Assembly: GCA_946482285.1 (NCBI GenBank) | Contig: CAMLQK010000002.1 | Span: forward strand, 1 to 64,000 | Length of the DNA stretch: 64,000 bases | Origin: an uncultured Candidatus Saccharibacteria bacterium | GTDB lineage: Bacteria; Patescibacteria; Saccharimonadia; Saccharimonadales; UBA4665 | Direction: 5' to 3' | Shown here: piece by piece, positions 56,968 through 64,000 of the stretch | How the letters are laid out: each line of letters begins with the position of its first letter | Position numbering within the stretch: position 1 is the stretch's first letter | Program-made: the position numbers and the translations under genes | Notes under the pieces: model-generated | Database searches by the model: none | Told to the model about the DNA's origin: nothing | What the model saw: only the letters and a program-made list of their open reading frames with translations

Positions 56968-57042
56968 TCCGGGGTAGCTCAGCGGTAGAGCGGGTGGCTG
57001 TTAACCACTAGGTCGCTGGTTCGAATCCAGTCCCCGGAGCCA
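56968..57042 (+). tRNA. tRNA-Asn(GTT)
   Basis: 75 nt with CCA encoded. Acceptor TCCGGGG/CCCCGGA, D arm GCTC...GAGC, anticodon stem GGTGG/CCACT with loop CTGTTAA (GTT), T arm GCTGG-TTCGAAT-CCAGT, discriminator G. Confidence 0.96.
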
Positions 57043-57080
57043 GGGAATTGTTCGTCAAATATTTTCTAAAAATAGCACAT

Positions 57081-57104
57081 GAAGCCGTACCACGGCTTCT
57101 TTTT
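57081..57104 (+). terminator. terminator of tRNA-Asn
   Basis: 8-bp stem GAAGCCGT/ACGGCTTC, 3-nt loop, then TTTTTG, 38 nt after the tRNA. Confidence 0.85.
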
Positions 57105-57170
57105 GTTTTGCAGCAGGCAGACCGTAGCGATACGGGTACAATAACTGGCGTAAAGGGATGCTTAGGCGAG

Positions 57171-58211
57171 CTACCGGCCTTGGCGGCCCAAGAACATTGT
57201 CATCTGTGTAAAGGCACGCTCGCCATCAGCGTTAAAGGTAAACTGGTATTCATGCGGCAGCTCCGGCTTGTGGCCTGAGGGATAGAAAAGTGTCTGAACC
57301 CTGACGCCTTGCTCTGTAAGTTTCTTGGCAAACGGTTTGGATTGGGCGTCAGTTAGCGGATCAGCATTTCCGCCACTTATAAAGGTAGCCGGAAAGTCTT
57401 TGGTGGCGTGGTAATAGGCGGACATCTGCCGTATTGCAGGCGATGCTTTATCGCGCGAGCCAGTATAGGCCCATACACTGGTAGCGTCGCCCCAACTGAC
57501 GAGTTTTGATAAGTTTGGATCTGGCTCTGTAAGGCCTTCCATTTTATAAATACCACAGTACAAAATAACGCCTTTAAGCTGCTCTGGCTGGAGAGAAGGG
57601 GTTATGTCCATCTGTTTGGCGTAACCTGGGTTGCTCACAAGACTTGCCAACTGGCTCGACAGCTGTGCGCCGGCCGAGTCGCCCGCCAAAAAAACTTGTG
57701 TAGTGTCAATATTGTAGGCATCACCATGCGATATAACGTAACGGTGGGCCTCGTTGAGCTGCCTAATAGGAGTTGGGTACGTTGCTCCAGGTGCGAGTGA
57801 ATAACCCACCGAAACCACAATATAACCTTGGTCCGCCAGCCGCTCGTAGTAGGGGCCAGCAGCGGCTTTATTTCCCGAAAGCCAGGCGCCACCATGTGTC
57901 CATATCACTACAGGCAGCTTGGCAGTCGTGCCCACAACCTGTTTGGGGCGGTATACATCTAACGTCATTGTTTTTTCGGTACCATACTTAATATCTTTTG
58001 TCAGTTGGACTGGATAATCCGGCAGGGCCTGCTGCATCGCCGCCAGCGTGCTATTGCCACCTTTGTTAAAAACCGTCCGTATTATGAGTGCGCCTGGCCA
58101 AGGGCTCAGCCTAAAAGCAAGAGCTATTGCCAATACAAAGACGATAGCAATCCCGAGGCTCCATAAAAATCTTTTCTTTTGGTAGAAGTGTTGGCGCTTT
58201 TTGACTTTCAT
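57171..58211 (-). CDS. membrane-anchored alpha/beta hydrolase (esterase, HSL-like)
   Basis: 346 residues. N-terminal helix (about 16-36). VVIWTHGGAWLSGNK provides the HGG oxyanion motif, VFLAGDSAGAQLSSQL the G-D-S-A-G nucleophile, and ISGGNADPL plus SGHKPELPHEY the acid and His. This is the hormone-sensitive-lipase/BD-FAE type, active on acylated small molecules or polymers. ATG 58211 chosen: the longer frame has no ribosome site. Confidence 0.88.
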   Translation of the reverse strand: MKVKKRQHFYQKKRFLWSLGIAIVFVLAIALAFRLSPWPGALIIRTVFNKGGNSTLAAMQQALPDYPVQLTKDIKYGTEKTMTLDVYRPKQVVGTTAKLPVVIWTHGGAWLSGNKAAAGPYYERLADQGYIVVSVGYSLAPGATYPTPIRQLNEAHRYVISHGDAYNIDTTQVFLAGDSAGAQLSSQLASLVSNPGYAKQMDITPSLQPEQLKGVILYCGIYKMEGLTEPDPNLSKLVSWGDATSVWAYTGSRDKASPAIRQMSAYYHATKDFPATFISGGNADPLTDAQSKPFAKKLTEQGVRVQTLFYPSGHKPELPHEYQFTFNADGERAFTQMTMFLGRQGR

Positions 58212-58306
58212 AATGCTTACCCTAACTATACCTGCGCAGCTTTGTGCTATGCAACATCCATTTACTTGCAATTGCCGGGGTTTTCTGGAATAATTTGTCG
58301 CATCTT

Positions 58307-58567
58307 ATGGAGATGCAACCACATATTGCCACATCAGAGTTTGTCGATCCGCTCCTTGAAGCCGTCGGCCACAGATCTCTCATTTTTCAGGACCTACTCG
58401 ATGCAGGGTGCAACCTCAAAGAAGTAGAGGAATTCAGCGACCACGCGCGATCCCTTGGCCATAATCCAGTTACTGTTACGGTGTTCCTGGCCTTAACTAA
58501 GGAAGATCGTGTCTTTCAATCACGGGTATTGCCCCATGTTTTAGGAAGGCTAAAGCATGAGTGCTAA
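58307..58567 (+). CDS. hypothetical helical protein (86 aa)
   Basis: Soluble, mostly helical: [21 protein letters not shown] ... [14 protein letters not shown]. An AATAAT stretch lies just before the start. Its last 11 nt overlap the start of the next gene, so the two are probably coupled. Unrecognised. Confidence 0.55.
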   Translation: MEMQPHIATSEFVDPLLEAVGHRSLIFQDLLDAGCNLKEVEEFSDHARSLGHNPVTVTVFLALTKEDRVFQSRVLPHVLGRLKHEC

Positions 58568-59666
58568 CGGAGCGGAATACTTTGACGGGGCACCCCAGTG
58601 GGCACCACTCGGCATGCCCGTCCATAACACCACGCTGTCGAGCGACAGGATGGATACGGTTGGCTTGAACGTCATGGCAACTATGGGCACATGTGGCGAT
58701 CCGCTTGCCCCCGATTATATCCGTTGGCGCGAAGATGAAGTGCAACCCATTGCGGATGCCTACGGTGTTGGGGGGCATTTGTGGAGCCCAGTAGTCACTG
58801 AATGGGATCCAGAAGTATCCCCAGTTATCGAAAGTATTATGGCAGCTCGCTCCAAGGTAGTTGTAGTGCACATTGCCGAAGAAGCCGACAGTCCAGCCAG
58901 CCTTATGGAAGCAGGTATGTTGGCATATGGCGGTATTCTGCGGGGTCAAGATGTAATTGTGAACATTGACAACAGTGAGCACACCCCATTATCAGTAGCG
59001 CGAAAGCTTGCTCACACTGCGCTTGAAGCCACAGCCCAGGCGTACCCAATTTTCAACATTGCTAATAATGTTGAGCAGCTCGCCCATCAAGCAAGCATTG
59101 CGCTCAAGAAACATATTGCGCAACAGGGTTCCAGCACACAAACAAAAACAATTCATACAATAGCTGCTTCGCGCCAAGATCTTGAACCAGCAATATACAT
59201 GTCTGGCACAAGCGGCCAACATACTGCGCCAGCTTGGATAGAAGCCATTACGTCAACGATCAACAAAGCTGATGCGCTGCGCAGTGGCCAACGTTCAGTC
59301 TTCAAAGATAGTTACAGCACCGATTGGAATGAAGCGGCTCAAGCCATAGAGTTAAATCATAAACTCAACGACGCCGTACAACTTATTAGCGTTACCGGCG
59401 AAACAGAAAGTTTTGGTGCGTTAGCCGAACTAGGCCCACGCATGCTGCATGCACACCTAAGCGGTCAATCACTCGGTATCTATCTGGAAATGCATGACAG
59501 CGACCGCCGCTCTGGCACCAATCGCACACGAGCATTAGCGCTTGAACATCTCAAGCGACTTCACGAAGATTTTTATGACCTGCCAGTATATATTGCACCA
59601 AGCCTTGCGGATCTGGCGCTTTTCGGAGTAGTGGAACTTAATAAGCACCGCCAACGATCGGCCTAG
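58557..59666 (+). CDS. tandem nucleoside 2-deoxyribosyltransferase-like protein
   Basis: 369 residues with two related parts. Part 1 (about 40-150): [24 protein letters not shown] and [26 protein letters not shown]. Part 2 (about 220-330): [35 protein letters not shown]. Both resemble the G-x-C/S opening and the E-x-G substrate region of the deoxyribosyltransferase-like 2 family (nucleotide-sensing or base-exchange fold). Catalytic Glu is retained in part 1; part 2 is more diverged. AGGAAGG ribosome site. Function unknown, perhaps nucleotide metabolism or signalling. Confidence 0.65.
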   Translation: MSANGAEYFDGAPQWAPLGMPVHNTTLSSDRMDTVGLNVMATMGTCGDPLAPDYIRWREDEVQPIADAYGVGGHLWSPVVTEWDPEVSPVIESIMAARSKVVVVHIAEEADSPASLMEAGMLAYGGILRGQDVIVNIDNSEHTPLSVARKLAHTALEATAQAYPIFNIANNVEQLAHQASIALKKHIAQQGSSTQTKTIHTIAASRQDLEPAIYMSGTSGQHTAPAWIEAITSTINKADALRSGQRSVFKDSYSTDWNEAAQAIELNHKLNDAVQLISVTGETESFGALAELGPRMLHAHLSGQSLGIYLEMHDSDRRSGTNRTRALALEHLKRLHEDFYDLPVYIAPSLADLALFGVVELNKHRQRSA

Positions 59667-59817
59667 CCCACCTGCCGTATACGTGTTATTATACAAAGAG
59701 CAAGTTATTCTAAACTTTTATCCCTGAGAAGATTACGGCCATTACGCGTCCATTCTATCCTTGGCTATTAACGAAGACCCTGTCTCGCCCAATACCAGCT
59801 CATAGAAAGGCATTACA

Positions 59818-60126
59818 ATGGCAACAAAATTATTCGTAGGAAAACTTTCTTACAACACGACAGACGACAGTCTACGTCAACTATTTGCGGCGTACGGCAC
59901 CGTAAATAGCGCAGTCGTAGCTTCCGACCGTGACACGAAACAATCAAAAGGTTTCGGATTCGTCGAGATGGAAGACCAAGCAGAGGCGCAAAAAGCGATT
60001 AATGCCCTTGATGGGCGTGACTTCGAGGGTCGTACCATCGTCGTTAATGTCGCACGGCCAAAAGAAAACCGCCAGCCTCAAAACCACAGCAACTTTCGTG
60101 ATACACCTAGGCGCCGCCAATATTAG
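59818..60126 (+). CDS. RNA-binding RRM protein
   Basis: 102 residues, one RRM: RNP2 KLFVGKLSYNT and RNP1 KGFGFVEM. The C-terminal tail PRRRQY is short and basic. Bacterial single-RRM proteins bind U- or purine-rich RNA and often act in cold or stress. An unusually long (about 150 nt) leader lies before the gene, with a GAAAGG ribosome site; such leaders can be autoregulated. Nine bases separate it from the next gene. Confidence 0.93.
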   Translation: MATKLFVGKLSYNTTDDSLRQLFAAYGTVNSAVVASDRDTKQSKGFGFVEMEDQAEAQKAINALDGRDFEGRTIVVNVARPKENRQPQNHSNFRDTPRRRQY

Positions 60127-60134
60127 GCCGGCTT

Positions 60135-60635
60135 ATGCAACATGAAGTAGGCAGAACTCGAAACAATATTCCCGTATTTGTAAATCTGACCCGATCAAAC
60201 GCAGCCAAAGAGATCGCCCAGTATCCCAATTTACTGAGCCTAGCGAAAGAAGCGCTTAAGTGGTCACATGCCCGCGGACCAAATCCAGTAATTGAATGTG
60301 ATATGGGCAGACACATCGGTTACAGCCAAATTATCAGTGGCGTGACTGACGACAGCATAGTTTTCTATGCAAAAGTTCTGCACGACGACCACTATACGCG
60401 GTTTGTCAAAAAAGGTTCGCCCGTAGCTACGCAGCAACTAACGATGAGTCTTAAAAATAATGGCAAGACTGGCAGCTATGTGCTGCATGACATCTGGATT
60501 GGCGGCCGGCACCCAGGACGACCTGGCTCCCCCAATGAGACTGATGATAGCAGAACCTTCTGGGCAAGCCATGCCGTCATACTGCAAAATCAGCAGCTTA
60601 AATACGGCACCACAACCAAGGTGTGCCCATACTAG
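60135..60635 (+). CDS. hypothetical protein (166 aa)
   Basis: Soluble; begins RTRNNIPVFVNLTRSNAAKE and continues AQYPNLLSLAKEALKWSHARG, then a beta-rich part (FYAKVLHDDHYTRF ... YVLHDIWIGG). Follows the RRM gene closely and may be co-transcribed. No family recognised; weak ribosome site. Confidence 0.55.
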   Translation: MQHEVGRTRNNIPVFVNLTRSNAAKEIAQYPNLLSLAKEALKWSHARGPNPVIECDMGRHIGYSQIISGVTDDSIVFYAKVLHDDHYTRFVKKGSPVATQQLTMSLKNNGKTGSYVLHDIWIGGRHPGRPGSPNETDDSRTFWASHAVILQNQQLKYGTTTKVCPY

Positions 60636-60656
60636 CTTATATGCGATAATAGATGT

Positions 60657-62039
60657 ATGGGCTACGAGTCACACGCCGGCTACGAAAATACACTCGCTGT
60701 CGAACGCTTTTTAGACCATCCCGAGGACCTGCGGCACAGCCTGGAAGCACAAGGCGCACTCGACTTCATACCGTATAAAAGTGGGTTGTTTCCAGCAAGC
60801 AATTTAACCCGTGAACAAGCCAAAGCTACCCAAATGGGTATGTCATGGTCGCGCGATAACGCGCACATTGCCTACGCTTTATTCGAGGCAGGGAAACCAG
60901 AGCTAGCGGTACCTGTCGCAGGCGCAATGATGCAAATTCTGAACAACAGCCGCCGGAATATTGATGCCGTAGTGCATGGCACCCTCAACCCTAATTTCTG
61001 GCGCATTCCCATACGGGTTGACGGCGAAACGCTCGAAGAAGATCCAGAACACCGTGTTCAAAATGATTCCGTGGGGTACAAGCTGTGGCTCATAAGCAAT
61101 ATGGTGCTATCAGCCAATATGCCGGTCCGAGGTCATGACATTGAAACACTGGCCCAAACGGTACGTTATTTGGATAAAATCAAGTACTGGGCCGATGCTG
61201 ATACTGGACACTGGGAAGAAGACAAGCGCGTGAATGTGCCCAGTATCGGTGCAAATATTGCCGGCCTTCGCGCTGCAAAACAGCTGTTCGAACACGTGGG
61301 CTACCGGCACAGCACTGGCATAGACCAATTATTGCAGCGTGGCGAGGCAGCCAAGACCCACATCCTAAGCCGCGGCGTCACAGATATGCCCAGCCTACAC
61401 GGGACCGACCTTATGACACTTGGCACTGAACGGCATTTTCCGGGCACGGTCCAGCCCTCTCATTCAGTGCTTAACTTTTTTAGGCAATTTACCGTCCAGC
61501 ATCGGATGTATGACGCGGCTATGTTATTCCTTGTCCGTCCGCTTCAGGTGCTGGACGACACCGAAACAGCGCTCGTTATCCAGGATATTGAGCAGTGTCT
61601 GCTGGGACACCGTCAGCATGGTATCGCACGATACGTGGGCGATACATATTGGAGCCCTCGGTTTAAGGACATTATGACAATCGAGGAGCGTACGTCAGCC
61701 AAAGGCAGCCTTGCCCGGCGCAATCAAATCGCTGCCAGTGTCGGGTATACGGGTACCGAGGCGCAATGGACATTATTCGACCCGCTATTATCCGAAGAAT
61801 ACGGCAGCAGATACAAAGCCACTGGCGACCAAGCCGCCCGGCAAAAACAACTTCTGCACTTGCAACGCTCCTTGAATCAGCTTGCACCCAATGAAGATGG
61901 TAACCTCCGCATGCCTGAAGCTTACTATTTTGAATACACCCCACAAGGCGGGCGTTGGGTAGCAAATGACCACACCCCACTCTTGTGGAGCCAGGCAAAC
62001 TTGCTGCGAGCCTTGGTTATGTTTGAAAAGACAAGCTAG
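60657..62039 (+). CDS. GH15-like (alpha/alpha)6 glycosidase
   Basis: 460 residues. Motifs of glucoamylase/phosphorylase-kinase-like proteins: AKATQMGMSWSRDNAHIAYALF near residue 55, HWEEDKRVNVPSIGANIAGL (Glu of the catalytic site) near 180, YVGDTYWSPRF, and RMPEAYYFEY with NDHTPLLWSQANLL at the end. It probably cleaves alpha-linked glucans or trehalose-type sugars in the cytoplasm (no signal). GATAAT lies 6 nt before the ATG. Confidence 0.75.
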   Translation: MGYESHAGYENTLAVERFLDHPEDLRHSLEAQGALDFIPYKSGLFPASNLTREQAKATQMGMSWSRDNAHIAYALFEAGKPELAVPVAGAMMQILNNSRRNIDAVVHGTLNPNFWRIPIRVDGETLEEDPEHRVQNDSVGYKLWLISNMVLSANMPVRGHDIETLAQTVRYLDKIKYWADADTGHWEEDKRVNVPSIGANIAGLRAAKQLFEHVGYRHSTGIDQLLQRGEAAKTHILSRGVTDMPSLHGTDLMTLGTERHFPGTVQPSHSVLNFFRQFTVQHRMYDAAMLFLVRPLQVLDDTETALVIQDIEQCLLGHRQHGIARYVGDTYWSPRFKDIMTIEERTSAKGSLARRNQIAASVGYTGTEAQWTLFDPLLSEEYGSRYKATGDQAARQKQLLHLQRSLNQLAPNEDGNLRMPEAYYFEYTPQGGRWVANDHTPLLWSQANLLRALVMFEKTS

Positions 62040-62043
62040 CCCT

Positions 62044-62160
62044 ATGCGTGTAGTATTGTGCTCTCAAGAAGAGCTACTCAAGAAACAGGCAAGTGGTGAA
62101 TTTTCTTTTGTTGATGGTTTCTTTGAAGATATTAACTTTGCAGTAGACAAGGCTAGATAA
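62044..62160 (+). CDS. possible small protein (38 aa)
   Basis: ATG 4 nt after the GH15-like stop, 38 codons, no ribosome site of note: MRVVLCSQEELLKKQASGEF and VDGFFEDINFAVDKAR. It is followed at once by a terminator, so it may be the coupled last gene of the operon. Weakly supported. Confidence 0.35.
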   Translation: MRVVLCSQEELLKKQASGEFSFVDGFFEDINFAVDKAR

Positions 62161-62183
62161 CCAAAATCTCAGCTAATAAAACA

Positions 62184-62206
62184 GCTCTCCGAAGAGAGCC
62201 GTTTTT
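62184..62206 (+). terminator. rho-independent terminator
   Basis: 6-bp stem GCTCTC/GAGAGC with a CGAA tetraloop and a T run after one G. It ends the RRM-to-GH15 side of the window before the imported island. Confidence 0.85.
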
Positions 62207-62296
62207 CGCACGTTTTCATCCTTTTGGAATCATCGGTACGAATACACATTCGTATAACGTGCTGACAGATTGAACTAGTAGAAGGGAGCGAGACCG

Positions 62297-62329
62297 GTGG
62301 GCGGCCCAGATGTTCGTAGGGCCGCCCAC
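62297..62329 (-). terminator. GC-rich terminator of the SPFH gene
   Basis: An 11-bp perfect stem GTGGGCGGCCC / GGGCCGCCCAC with an 11-nt loop. It follows the stop of the SPFH gene on the minus strand by about 75 nt. No T run: typical of high-GC actinobacterial terminators. Confidence 0.7.
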
Positions 62330-62403
62330 GGTGCTCAGTCCTCCTTTGGTTGCCAGTACGTGCCGTGCTGCTGTAGGTCAGTGGCCGCGGGCGGTCACAG
62401 GAC

Positions 62404-63468
62404 TCACTTGGGGGCGGGGATGCCGCTCAGTGCCGTGCCACCCGAGAAGCAGTAGGGGGGGATGCTCCCGCCCTTCTCCTTCCAGATGTCCAGGCACTTG
62501 TTGCGGATGACCGGGTCGGTCAGGGACTTGGCGATCGCCTCGTTGGCGCGGGCCTCGGCCTTGGCGGTCTTCTCCTTCTGCTCGGCGATGCGCAGGTCGG
62601 CCTTGGCCGCCTGGTAGTCGTTGAGCTTCTTCTGTGTCGCGTCGTCGTAGTCGATGGTGCCGACCACGACCGCCGTGACCTCGATGAGGTGCTTGTCGTC
62701 GCTGGAAGCGGCGGTGTGCTTGCCGTCGAGCCGGTCCTGGAGATCCTTGAAGATCACCGGTGATAGATCCGTGCGGCCCAGCTTGTCGGCCTCGGTGCCG
62801 GTCTTGTCGGTGGCAGCCGAACCGTCGTCGACGCTGGAGAGCGGGTCCACCTTGGCGTAGTTGCTGAGGAGGACGCTCTCCAGGTTGCGGACGACCAGGT
62901 TGCGACGGATGCTGTCGTCGTCCTTGTAGTTCTGGTACAGCTCGTGCGCGGCGGCCGGGACGATGCGCCAGCTGACGGTGACGTCCACGAAGGCCTGGGA
63001 CTCGTTGGCCAGCTTGACCTGGATCGCGCCGTCCGCGTGGTCGCCGCCCTGGCCCTTGAACGCGTCGTTCTGGATCGCGGCGTCGAGCTCGACGATCTCC
63101 TGCCACGGCATCTTGAACTGCAGACCGTTGCTCAGGGCGCCGCTCTCGGGCCTGTTCAGCGTCTTCACGATACCGATCTTCTTCGTGCCCACCGACTGCG
63201 TGGTGCACATGATGCCGAAGACTACGGTCAGCGCCAGCACGAGGGCGAAGAGACCGCGAGCGAGTTTGGCTTCGAGCCTGGCCTCTTTGAGCGTGGTGTC
63301 CGTCGATTTGTCGACCTCGGGAAGACCCGGAGCCGCCTGCTTGGCGTCAGCAACCGCCTGACCCTTGGTGCGGTAGTCTGCCTTGGCGTGACGCCAGAGC
63401 ATGAAGGTCAGCGGCATCAGCAGGACGCCAATCACGAACGCCCAGAAGGATCCATCGAAGGGTCCCAT
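62404..63468 (-). CDS. SPFH/band-7 domain membrane protein, actinobacterial origin
   Basis: 354 residues. Two hydrophobic helices (about 4-22 and 75-95) precede an SPFH domain (about 100-260: GLQFKMPWQEIVELDAAIQ, VDVTVSWRIVPAAAHELYQNYKDDDSIRRN). A Lys/Ala-rich coiled coil (DYQAAKADLRIAEQKEKTAKAEARANEA) and a Cys-containing tail follow. Family members scaffold membranes and proteases. Nearly all codons end in G or C and the stop is TGA. AGAGAGG ribosome site fixes the ATG. It stands alone, flanked by AT-rich native DNA. Confidence 0.8.
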   Translation of the reverse strand: MGPFDGSFWAFVIGVLLMPLTFMLWRHAKADYRTKGQAVADAKQAAPGLPEVDKSTDTTLKEARLEAKLARGLFALVLALTVVFGIMCTTQSVGTKKIGIVKTLNRPESGALSNGLQFKMPWQEIVELDAAIQNDAFKGQGGDHADGAIQVKLANESQAFVDVTVSWRIVPAAAHELYQNYKDDDSIRRNLVVRNLESVLLSNYAKVDPLSSVDDGSAATDKTGTEADKLGRTDLSPVIFKDLQDRLDGKHTAASSDDKHLIEVTAVVVGTIDYDDATQKKLNDYQAAKADLRIAEQKEKTAKAEARANEAIAKSLTDPVIRNKCLDIWKEKGGSIPPYCFSGGTALSGIPAPK

Positions 63469-63538
63469 AAGGTACCTCTCTTGGAGAAAGCAGCACTGCG
63501 CAAACAGCAAAAAGCGCAGAGGCGAAAACTGGGGAATT

Positions 63539-63587
63539 CCAGTAGTGCCCAGTATGTTTGGCTAGAAAACACACTGGGCACTACTGG
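63539..63587. repeat. 49-nt inverted repeat bordering the SPFH island
   Basis: 15-bp perfect arms CCAGTAGTGCCCAGT / ACTGGGCACTACTGG around a 19-nt loop. It lies between the start of the imported SPFH gene (70 bp away) and the next native gene. No T run follows on either strand, so it is not a plain terminator. Confidence 0.75.
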
Positions 63588-63679
63588 TACTAGTTCATCT
63601 GTCAAAAAAACAAACACGGAGCTATGTCCGCGCTATGCAGATATAGTACAATAATTATGATTTTTCTGCAACTCTATGA

Positions 63680-64000
63680 TTAGTAGGGTGTTTCAGTACG
63701 CAAAAAACTAATCGGGGATGCCGCTTGGTACATGACCTCCATCACACGCTTCCCATATTGCTGCCAAGCAGGGGAGTCAAAGTCGCTTGGTAGCATATGT
63801 TTTTCAGACTGAACCCCTAGCTGGCCCAAGCGGTACACAGAAAGCTCATGCCACTTTCCCAGCATGACTGGCACAGATACGTTCTCATCCAACTTGCCTG
63901 CGCTATCAAGACGGTACAACCATCGCCCCAGCTGACCCATAAGCATCCACTGCCGATGGGACTGGTAAGTACGCTCGGCAATAATTCTTGTAGCATTGCG
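63680..64000 (-). CDS. hypothetical protein, start beyond the window
   Basis: The frame is open up to base 64000 on the minus strand, so the N-terminus lies outside. The visible 106 residues are Trp/Tyr/Gln-rich and soluble: QWMLMGQLGRWLYRLDSAGK and KWHELSVYRLGQLG. Native base composition. No family recognised. Confidence 0.5.
   Translation of the reverse strand, partial: RNATRIIAERTYQSHRQWMLMGQLGRWLYRLDSAGKLDENVSVPVMLGKWHELSVYRLGQLGVQSEKHMLPSDFDSPAWQQYGKRVMEVMYQAASPISFLRTETPY

Noticed and set aside
57048..57278. Frame overlapping the tRNA-Asn terminator region
   Set aside because: It runs through the tRNA terminator and into the end of the esterase gene; no motif or ribosome site.
62378..63208. 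Long frame opposite or alongside the SPFH gene
   Set aside because: It is a +1-type shadow of high-GC codons, very rich in Arg/Gly/Pro/Gln with no motifs; the SPFH frame has clear domains.
63539..63587. Inverted repeat as a plain rho-independent terminator
   Set aside because: Arms are long and perfect but no T run follows on either strand, and it lies upstream of the SPFH gene rather than at a gene end.

Overview
The window looks like chromosome from a member of Candidatus Saccharibacteria (TM7) or a close Patescibacteria relative. This is inferred from gene style, not from a database search. Genes are small and tightly packed. Many have a promoter -10 box only 6-9 nt before the start codon (leaderless pattern). 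Many encode lineage-style hypothetical proteins. An F1Fo ATP synthase operon, a type-2 NADH dehydrogenase, an aquaporin, LCP and LysM wall proteins and SmpB lie among very few biosynthetic genes. The standard code applies: TAA/TAG dominate, but a few native genes end in TGA and no gene is interrupted by TGA.

Layout. 1-9.6 kb: truncated HD-domain protein, FMN-binding protein, an unknown, a TetR regulator divergent from a two-gene ABC exporter with a 25-bp palindromic operator between them, a kinase-like protein, a tandem PhnB/VOC protein and a secreted beta-helix protein. 9.8-19.9 kb: a 2,491-residue secreted RHS/YD-repeat protein with three PA14 domains and a bulb-lectin domain. It is followed by a small membrane protein (probable immunity), a second toxin tip preceded by an exact 269-bp copy of the RHS junction, another small membrane protein, and decayed remnants. 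This is a polymorphic toxin locus with a spare (orphan) tip cassette. 20-25.5 kb: two isolated high-GC genes of actinobacterial character among native genes, a Tyr-rich secreted protein, a MetE-like barrel protein and a Nudix hydrolase.

25.5-40.2 kb: lytic transglycosylase, divergent sigma-70-family factor, STAS-like protein, His-rich LysM membrane protein, LCP wall-polymer ligase, prephenate dehydratase-like protein, membrane protein, MFS exporter, NDH-2, UvrD-like helicase fused to a RecB-like nuclease, aquaporin. 40.3-47.6 kb: ATP synthase operon on the minus strand (atpI/Z-B-E-F-H-A-G-D-X-Y-C), with two unrecognised genes between beta and epsilon. 47.7-64 kb: glutaredoxin, CobO-like adenosyltransferase, DAG-kinase-like protein, secreted nuclease, GT2, a membrane-anchored glycoside hydrolase, lipase-like hydrolases, SmpB, GT4, tRNA-Asn, tandem deoxyribosyltransferase-like protein, RRM protein, GH15-like protein, and a third high-GC actinobacterial-like gene (SPFH family) bounded by inverted repeats.

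Taken together, the genes describe a cell-envelope and contact-oriented lifestyle: large adhesin/toxin, wall remodelling enzymes, glycan-active proteins, exporters. Three single-gene imports look like DNA from an actinobacterium, the usual host group of cultivated Saccharibacteria. The strongest candidates for a new system are the RHS-PA14-lectin toxin with its swap cassette, and the two extra genes inside the ATP synthase operon.
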